Positions 16,383 to 20,187 of a stretch of 20,187 nt of DNA are shown one piece after another (positions within the stretch are counted from its first letter, which is position 1; every line of letters starts with the position of its first letter). Source of the stretch: Roseiarcus sp050010035 (GTDB lineage: Bacteria; Pseudomonadota; Alphaproteobacteria; Rhizobiales; Beijerinckiaceae); NCBI GenBank assembly GCA_050010035.1, contig JBEKLU010000101.1:1-20187 (forward strand). The letters are read 5' to 3'. The notes beneath the pieces were generated by a model that worked only from the letters and a program-made list of their open reading frames with translations, was not told where the DNA came from and made no database searches. The translations under genes were made by a program, and so were the position numbers.

Positions 16383-17270
16383 ATGACCCTGACCAGCATG
16401 ACCGGCTTCGCCCGCGCCGCGGGCGCGCATGGGCCGTGGCGTTGGACGGTCGAGCTCAAGTGCGTCAACGCCAAGGGGCTCGATCTGCGCCTGCGCGTTC
16501 CCGCCGGCTTCGACCGCATCGAGGGCGAGGCGCGCGCCCGGCTGGCGAAAGCGCTGGCGCGCGGCACGTGTTTCGCGACGATTTCGGCGCAGCGCGAGGG
16601 CGCGAGCTCGCAGGCGCGCGTCGACGCGGCCGCGCTCGCTTCGATCGTCGCCGCCGCGCGCGAGGCGGCCAACGTGGCCGGCCTCGCGCCGCCGACCATG
16701 GACGGCGTGCTCGCCGTTCGCGGCGTCGTCGAGATCGTCGAGGCGGCCGACGACGAGGCGACGATCGCCGCCGCCTGCGCCGGCGCGCTGTCGAGCCTCG
16801 ACGTGGCGATCGCCGCCCTCACCGTGGCGCGGCGCGCCGAGGGCGCGGCGCTGGCGACGATCTTGAGCGAGCGGCTCGACGCCATCGCCGAACTGACGCA
16901 GGCGGCCGACGACAATCCCGCGCGCAAGCCCGAGGCGGTGCGCGCGCGCCTCGCCCAATCGGTCGCCGCGCTGATGGACTCCTCGCGCGGCTTCGATGAG
17001 AACCGCCTGCACCAGGAGGCGATTCTTCTCGCCGCCAAGGCCGACGTCCGCGAGGAGCTCGACCGGCTGAAGACGCACGTCGCGGCGGCGCGCGCGCTTT
17101 TAGGGGAGGGCGGGGCGGTCGGCCGCCGGCTCGATTTTCTCGCCCAGGAGCTGGGGCGCGAGGCCAACACGCTGTGCGCCAAGGCGGGCGACGTCTCGCT
17201 CACCGCGCAGAGGCTTGAACTGCGCGCGCAAATCGAGCAATTGCGCGAGCAAGTGCAGAACATCGAATGA
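16383..17270 (+). CDS. yicC: YicC-family endoribonuclease
   Basis: A 295-residue YicC protein, the usual length. E. coli YicC is an endoribonuclease linked to small-RNA turnover and is needed in stationary phase. The N-terminal domain starts MTLTSMTGFARAAG, the family signature start, with VELKCVNAKGLDLRLRVPAGF following. The C-terminal domain carries the conserved FDENRLHQEAILLAAKADVREELDRLKTH and GRRLDFLAQELGREANTLCAKAGD, ending in ELRAQIEQLREQVQNIE. The start at 16383 is fixed by this signature and an AGGGAA about 9 bases upstream; the frame is open further upstream without homology. Its stop overlaps the gmk ATG (ATGA). The yicC–gmk pairing is common in alphaproteobacteria. Confidence 0.96.
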   Translation: MTLTSMTGFARAAGAHGPWRWTVELKCVNAKGLDLRLRVPAGFDRIEGEARARLAKALARGTCFATISAQREGASSQARVDAAALASIVAAAREAANVAGLAPPTMDGVLAVRGVVEIVEAADDEATIAAACAGALSSLDVAIAALTVARRAEGAALATILSERLDAIAELTQAADDNPARKPEAVRARLAQSVAALMDSSRGFDENRLHQEAILLAAKADVREELDRLKTHVAAARALLGEGGAVGRRLDFLAQELGREANTLCAKAGDVSLTAQRLELRAQIEQLREQVQNIE

Positions 17271-17911
17271 GCGGGCCCGAGACGATGCGCCGACGCGGCA
17301 TGATTTTGATCCTCTCCTCGCCTTCGGGCGCCGGCAAGACGACGCTGACGCGCATGCTGCTGCAGGACAAGGCGCTCGATCTGACGCTGTCGATCTCGGT
17401 CACCACGCGGGCGCGCCGCTCCTCGGAGGCCGACGGCATCCATTATCACTTCATCAGCCGGCATCAGTTCGACGTGGCCAAGGCGGCGGGCGACCTGCTC
17501 GAATGGGCCGAGGTCCACGGCAACTGCTACGGCACGCCGCGCGCGCCGGTCGAGGCGGTGCTGGCTGAGGGGCGCGACGTGCTGTTCGACATCGACTGGC
17601 AGGGCGCCCAGCAGGTGCGCGAAGCGCTAGGCAACGACGTCGTCAGCGTCTTCATCCTGCCGCCGTCGATGACGGAGCTGCGCGCGCGGCTCGACCGGCG
17701 CGCCGAGGATTCGGCGGCGACGATCGACAAGCGGCTCGAAAACGCCAAACGCGAAATCGAGCGCTGGCGCCAGTATGATTTCGTGGTGGTCAACGACGAT
17801 CTGCAACGCGCCTACGCCCAGGTCGTGGCGATCGTCGCCGCCGAGCGGACGCGCTGCGCGCGCGTCGCCGAAGGCGTCGAGGATTTCGTCGCGCGGCTAC
17901 TGGCGGGCTGA
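17267..17911 (+). CDS. gmk: Guanylate kinase
   Basis: A 214-residue guanylate kinase, converting GMP and ATP to GDP and ADP in the cytoplasm; essential for GTP/dGTP supply. The P-loop SPSGAGKT is at 18–25. The GMP-binding region follows with SVTTRARRSSEADGIHYHFIS (about 44–64) and the conserved FDIDWQGAQQV (about 105–115). The lid contains LDRRAEDSAATIDKRLENAKREI. The start at 17267 overlaps the yicC stop. An internal ATG at 17285 (MRRRGMILILSSPSG) is a possible shorter start. Expression is likely coupled to yicC. Nothing unusual was seen in the catalytic motifs. Confidence 0.97.
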   Translation: MSGPETMRRRGMILILSSPSGAGKTTLTRMLLQDKALDLTLSISVTTRARRSSEADGIHYHFISRHQFDVAKAAGDLLEWAEVHGNCYGTPRAPVEAVLAEGRDVLFDIDWQGAQQVREALGNDVVSVFILPPSMTELRARLDRRAEDSAATIDKRLENAKREIERWRQYDFVVVNDDLQRAYAQVVAIVAAERTRCARVAEGVEDFVARLLAG

Positions 17912-17999
17912 AGGCTTCGCGGGCCGGGCGGGCGGGCGTAATCCGTCGCAACCGTCGATCGGCGGCGGCGGCGCCGAATGCCTGGGAGGGAGCGCGTGC

Positions 18000-18947
18000 A
18001 TGGCGAGGATCGCAATCATCGGAACCGGCTTCATCGGTCGCGCGTGGGCGATCAGCTTCGCGCGCGCGGGCCACGAGGCGACGCTGTGGGACCCGCTCGC
18101 CGGCGCTCCCGATGCGGCGCTCGCCTATGTCGAGGGCCTGTTGCCCGATCTCCAAAGGTACGATCTTCTCGACGGGGCGACGCCCGCCGAAATCCGCGCT
18201 CGCATGCGAGTCGCGGCGACGCTCGAGGACGCGCTCGACGGCGCCGAGCACGTTCAGGAGAACACGCCCGAGGATCTCGCCGTCAAACGCGAAATCTTCG
18301 CGCGTCTCGACGCGGCGGTGCCGCCGCGCGCCATCCTGGCGAGTTCGACGTCGGCGATCCTGCCCTCGAAATTCACCGAGGCGCTCGCCGGGCGCGCGCG
18401 CTGCCTCGTCGCCCACCCCATCAATCCGCCCTATCTCGTTCCCGCCGTCGAAGTCGTCCCCGCGCCGTGGACCGATCCGGACGCGCTTCAACGGACCGCC
18501 GCGCTGCTGCGCGCGGCCGGCCACGCCCCGATCGTGATGAAGCGCGAGATCGACGGCTTCGTCATGAACCGGATGCAGGGCGCTCTGCTCGAAGAGGCGT
18601 TCCGCCTGGTCGCCGAAGGTTACGCGTCGGCCGAGGACGTGGACGTCGGCATCCGCGACGGGCTCGCCCTGCGCTGGTCCTTCATGGGGCCGTTCGAAAC
18701 CATCGACCTCAATGCGCCGGCCGGCGTGCGCGACTACGTCCAGCGTTATCAGTCGATTTACGCCGGCATCTTCCCGAGCGCGCAATGGCGCGCCGATTGG
18801 GCCGGGCCGGTTCTCGACACCGTCGAAGCGGAGCGCCGCGCCGCCTTGCCCGCGAGCCGTCTCGGCGAGCGCCAGGCGTGGCGCGATCGGCGCCTGATGG
18901 CGCTCGCCGCTCACAAGCGACGCGCCGAGCGCGAGATCGGGCGCTGA
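18000..18947 (+). CDS. 3-hydroxyacyl-CoA dehydrogenase family protein, CRYL1 (L-gulonate dehydrogenase)-like
   Basis: A 315-residue NAD-dependent dehydrogenase. The Rossmann motif GTGFIG is at 8–13, right after the start. The catalytic stretch SSTSAILPSKF and AHPINPPYLVPAVEVVP (about 118–154) holds the active-site His of this family, and the C-terminal domain has KREIDGFVMNRMQGALLEEAFRLVAEGYAS. The short length (about 315) and the HPxNPPYLxPxVE motif fit the lambda-crystallin/CRYL1 subgroup (L-gulonate 3-dehydrogenase) better than fatty-acid 3-hydroxybutyryl-CoA dehydrogenases (His followed by FxP). The carnitine dehydrogenase-like subgroup is another option. The start follows GGGAGGG by about 9 bases. 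It lies 88 bases after gmk in the same direction and is convergent with a DeoR regulator 24 bases away. Substrate is inference only. Confidence 0.88.
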   Translation: MARIAIIGTGFIGRAWAISFARAGHEATLWDPLAGAPDAALAYVEGLLPDLQRYDLLDGATPAEIRARMRVAATLEDALDGAEHVQENTPEDLAVKREIFARLDAAVPPRAILASSTSAILPSKFTEALAGRARCLVAHPINPPYLVPAVEVVPAPWTDPDALQRTAALLRAAGHAPIVMKREIDGFVMNRMQGALLEEAFRLVAEGYASAEDVDVGIRDGLALRWSFMGPFETIDLNAPAGVRDYVQRYQSIYAGIFPSAQWRADWAGPVLDTVEAERRAALPASRLGERQAWRDRRLMALAAHKRRAEREIGR

Positions 18948-18971
18948 AAGAGCCGAGATCGCCGCCGCCGA

Positions 18972-19694
18972 TTACACGTCGACGGTCGGACGCTCGGTTA
19001 TGATCGAGTCGAAATCCTCGATTCGGGCGAAGAAAGCCGCCATGACTTTGCCGATCTTGCTCGAATCGACGACGAGATGGCGTTCGACGGCGCGGCTCAT
19101 GGCCTTCTGCTTGATCGGAACCTCGTGGAAGTTCCAACAACTGACGCCGCGAGCCCGCTCGACGCCGCTGGCGGAAATGAAGGCCTTGTTGACGCCGATG
19201 GCGCTCAGCGTGTCCAGGCCTTCCCGGCCCGAAAACGTCGCCGACGACGGGTGATAGGCGCCGCCGAGAAGGATCATGCGAACATTGGCCTTGCGCGAGA
19301 CGATCTGCGCGATGTTGAGGGAATAACAAACAACGGTGATGTCCAGGTCGATCGGCAAGAGATTGGCCAGGAACGGCGTGGTCGTTCCGCAATCGATGAA
19401 AACGGTGTCGCGCTCGGCGATCAAGCTCGCCGCCTTGGCGCACGCGGCCGCCTTCGCCGCGGAGAATTTGTCCTGTTCCCGGTCGATGAGATAGCCGGCG
19501 CCGAGATCGCTCGCCCGGAGAATCCGCCCGCCGAAATAGGCGAACTGGCCGGCGTTCGCGGCGATGTCGCGTCGCACCGTCATCTCGGAGACGTTGAGTA
19601 GCGCGGCCGCGTCGCGCAGGCGCATGACCCCTTGTTCCGCGAGGGCTTTCGCCAGCGTGTTCAGTCGCTCGGGTCGAAGCGGCGAAGTCGACAT
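18972..19694 (-). CDS. DeoR/GlpR-family transcriptional regulator
   Basis: A 240-residue repressor-type regulator. The N-terminal winged helix-turn-helix (about 6–55) contains VMRLRDAAALLNVSEMTVRRDIA, the DeoR signature. The C-terminal DeoRC sugar-phosphate sensor domain has VFIDCGTTTPFLANLL (about 100–115, the phosphosugar-binding loop), MILLGGAYHPSSATFSG and KAFISASGV, all in the expected order. Members usually respond to a phosphorylated sugar or polyol and control an adjacent catabolic operon. Here no sugar operon is in view. The only near neighbour is the convergent CRYL1-like dehydrogenase, 24 bases away, so the target genes are probably elsewhere or were displaced. The start at 19694 has only a weak AAGG upstream. 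A candidate promoter and a CRP-like palindrome lie 50–100 bases upstream. Confidence 0.93.
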   Translation of the reverse strand: MSTSPLRPERLNTLAKALAEQGVMRLRDAAALLNVSEMTVRRDIAANAGQFAYFGGRILRASDLGAGYLIDREQDKFSAAKAAACAKAASLIAERDTVFIDCGTTTPFLANLLPIDLDITVVCYSLNIAQIVSRKANVRMILLGGAYHPSSATFSGREGLDTLSAIGVNKAFISASGVERARGVSCWNFHEVPIKQKAMSRAVERHLVVDSSKIGKVMAAFFARIEDFDSIITERPTVDV

Positions 19695-19744
19695 CGCTTA
19701 GCGCCTTTTGCGAGGCCGGCCCGTCCCGAGCCGGGCATGGCTCC

Positions 19745-19790
19745 CCAATAGGATGGAATGAATCGTCGGGCAATTGTGATAAATCTCACG
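19745..19790 (-). promoter_or_regulatory. Candidate promoter with CRP-like palindrome upstream of the DeoR regulator
   Basis: TGTGA-TAAATC-TCACG at 19775–19790 matches the CRP half-sites TGTGA-N6-TCACA at 9 of 10 positions and is AT-rich in GC-rich surroundings. On the minus strand it lies directly before TTGCCC (19773–19768), 17 bases and TATTGG (19750–19745), a weak −35/−10 pair. That puts the palindrome centre about 42–45 bases before the expected start, a class II activator position. The promoter elements are poor matches. Confidence 0.3.
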
Positions 19791-20060
19791 AACCGGACGA
19801 CGGCGCCGGGGCGTCGTCCCAAAATGCGGCCCGGCGGCGTCGGCGCGGGCCGCGCGGCGACGCGTCGCGGCCGGGACGAGATCCGCCATGATGTGTCGTA
19901 CGGTTTCCGCGTAAGCAGCGCGCGCCTGCTCGGCGCGCGGTGCGGCGAAGGCGAACGGACCGGCGCGCCATCCTGCGCTACGACGTGTCCAGGCCGTGGG
20001 TTTGACGGAACCGACCGCTGTCGGGGTAGTGTCGGGTTTAGAGCCCTCATCGGGGATCCG
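19791..20060. other. About 270 bases with no recognised gene
   Basis: Open frames exist on both strands but read as Arg/Ala/Gly-rich shadow translations without a ribosome binding site or any family resemblance. I see no tRNA, clear terminator or gene remnant. The right part presumably contains the left insertion boundary of the IS200/IS605 element. Confidence 0.4.
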
Positions 20061-20065
20061 TAAAG

Positions 20066-20087
20066 CCCCCGGCTTTAGCCGGCTGGG
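20066..20087 (+). repeat. IS200/IS605 left-end hairpin
   Basis: CCC-CCGGC-TTTA-GCCGG-CT-GGG folds as a 5-bp upper stem with a TTTA loop, a 2-base bulge (CT) and a 3-bp lower stem. A subterminal hairpin with a bulge is what TnpA dimers recognise in this family. Confidence 0.75.
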
Positions 20088-20106
20088 ATAGTGCGTATAA
20101 TATGGG

Positions 20107-20187
20107 ATGCAGAGCTTCAAGAGTGGCAGCCATACCGTATGGGACTGCAAGTATCATATTGTATGGATTACGAAATATCGATTTTCG
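20107..20187 (+). CDS. tnpA: IS200/IS605-family transposase TnpA (Y1 HUH), 5' end only
   Basis: The first 27 codons are open to the last base of the window. They read MQSFKSGSHTVWDCKYHIVW and then ITKYRFS, the conserved start of Y1 single-strand transposases: the first beta strand (CKYHIVWITKYR) leads toward the HUH motif, which is beyond the edge. The family carries one catalytic Tyr and excises and inserts single-stranded DNA at the hairpin ends. A perfect TATAAT (20096–20101) lies only 5 bases before the ATG, and only GGG separates them as a possible ribosome binding site. The gene is therefore probably poorly translated, as is usual for IS200-type elements, or transcribed from elsewhere. 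Base composition is clearly more AT-rich than in the neighbouring genes. Confidence 0.88.
   Translation, partial: MQSFKSGSHTVWDCKYHIVWITKYRFS

Larger units (their letters stand above)
20061..20187 (+). mobile_element. Left end of an IS200/IS605-family element, cut by the window edge
   Basis: The bulged left-end hairpin (20066–20087) and the first 27 codons of a Y1 transposase (from 20107) identify the family. Such elements move as single strands and make no target duplication. The exact left boundary should lie a little upstream of the hairpin and cannot be fixed here. Whether a tnpB gene follows is outside the window. Confidence 0.85.

Noticed and set aside
19698..20150. Minus-strand open frame of about 150 codons across the right intergenic region
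   Set aside because: It runs antisense through the IS200 left-end hairpin and the start of tnpA, and shows no recognisable domain.

Overview
The window is strongly GC-rich, with G/C at almost every third codon position. Together with the gene set (carB–greA, an ELM1-like protein, a Lon-like protease coupled to a Usp-like protein, yicC–gmk), this points to an alphaproteobacterium, most likely of the Hyphomicrobiales/Rhizobiales. I cannot name genus or species from the sequence alone. Most of the window is chromosomal housekeeping DNA. A complete insertion sequence lies near the left end, an accessory block sits in the middle, and a second, truncated insertion sequence begins at the right edge.

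Left part (1–3586): a polyphosphate kinase 2 gene runs off the left edge on the minus strand. Next is a complete ISNCY (IS1202-type) element whose only gene is a DDE transposase. It carries iterated TGTCCG end motifs and is flanked by 14–17 bp direct repeats. It landed in the intergenic region between ppk2 and a small divergent gene for a secreted, probably beta-sandwich protein. A GC-rich terminator-like hairpin follows that gene. A structured leader with three hairpins and a T8 tract then precedes carB.

Centre-left (3587–9841, all plus strand): carB (large subunit of carbamoyl phosphate synthetase), greA (transcript cleavage factor), a small Tat-signal protein of unknown function, an ELM1-family protein and a TrmJ-type tRNA 2'-O-methyltransferase, closely spaced.

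Centre (9910–16231): two convergent operons meet at a shared hairpin. On the plus strand an HlyD-type adaptor, an ABC ATPase and an ABC-2 permease overlap by 4 bases at each junction and look like one complete exporter. On the minus strand a Lon-like protease with a degenerate Walker A motif is translationally coupled (ATGA) to a Usp-like protein. Between the Lon-like gene and the divergent yicC lies a perfect 14-bp FNR/FixK-type box (TTGA-N6-TCAA), suggesting oxygen- or redox-linked control. This block is the best candidate in the window for a functional module that is not fully described.

Right part (16383–20187): yicC–gmk are coupled by an ATGA overlap. They are followed by a CRYL1-like 3-hydroxyacyl-CoA dehydrogenase and a convergent DeoR-family regulator. 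The regulator has a CRP-like palindrome at a candidate promoter. About 270 bases without a recognisable gene follow. The window ends inside the first 27 codons of an IS200/IS605-type TnpA, preceded by its characteristic bulged left-end hairpin.

I found no rRNA, tRNA or CRISPR array.
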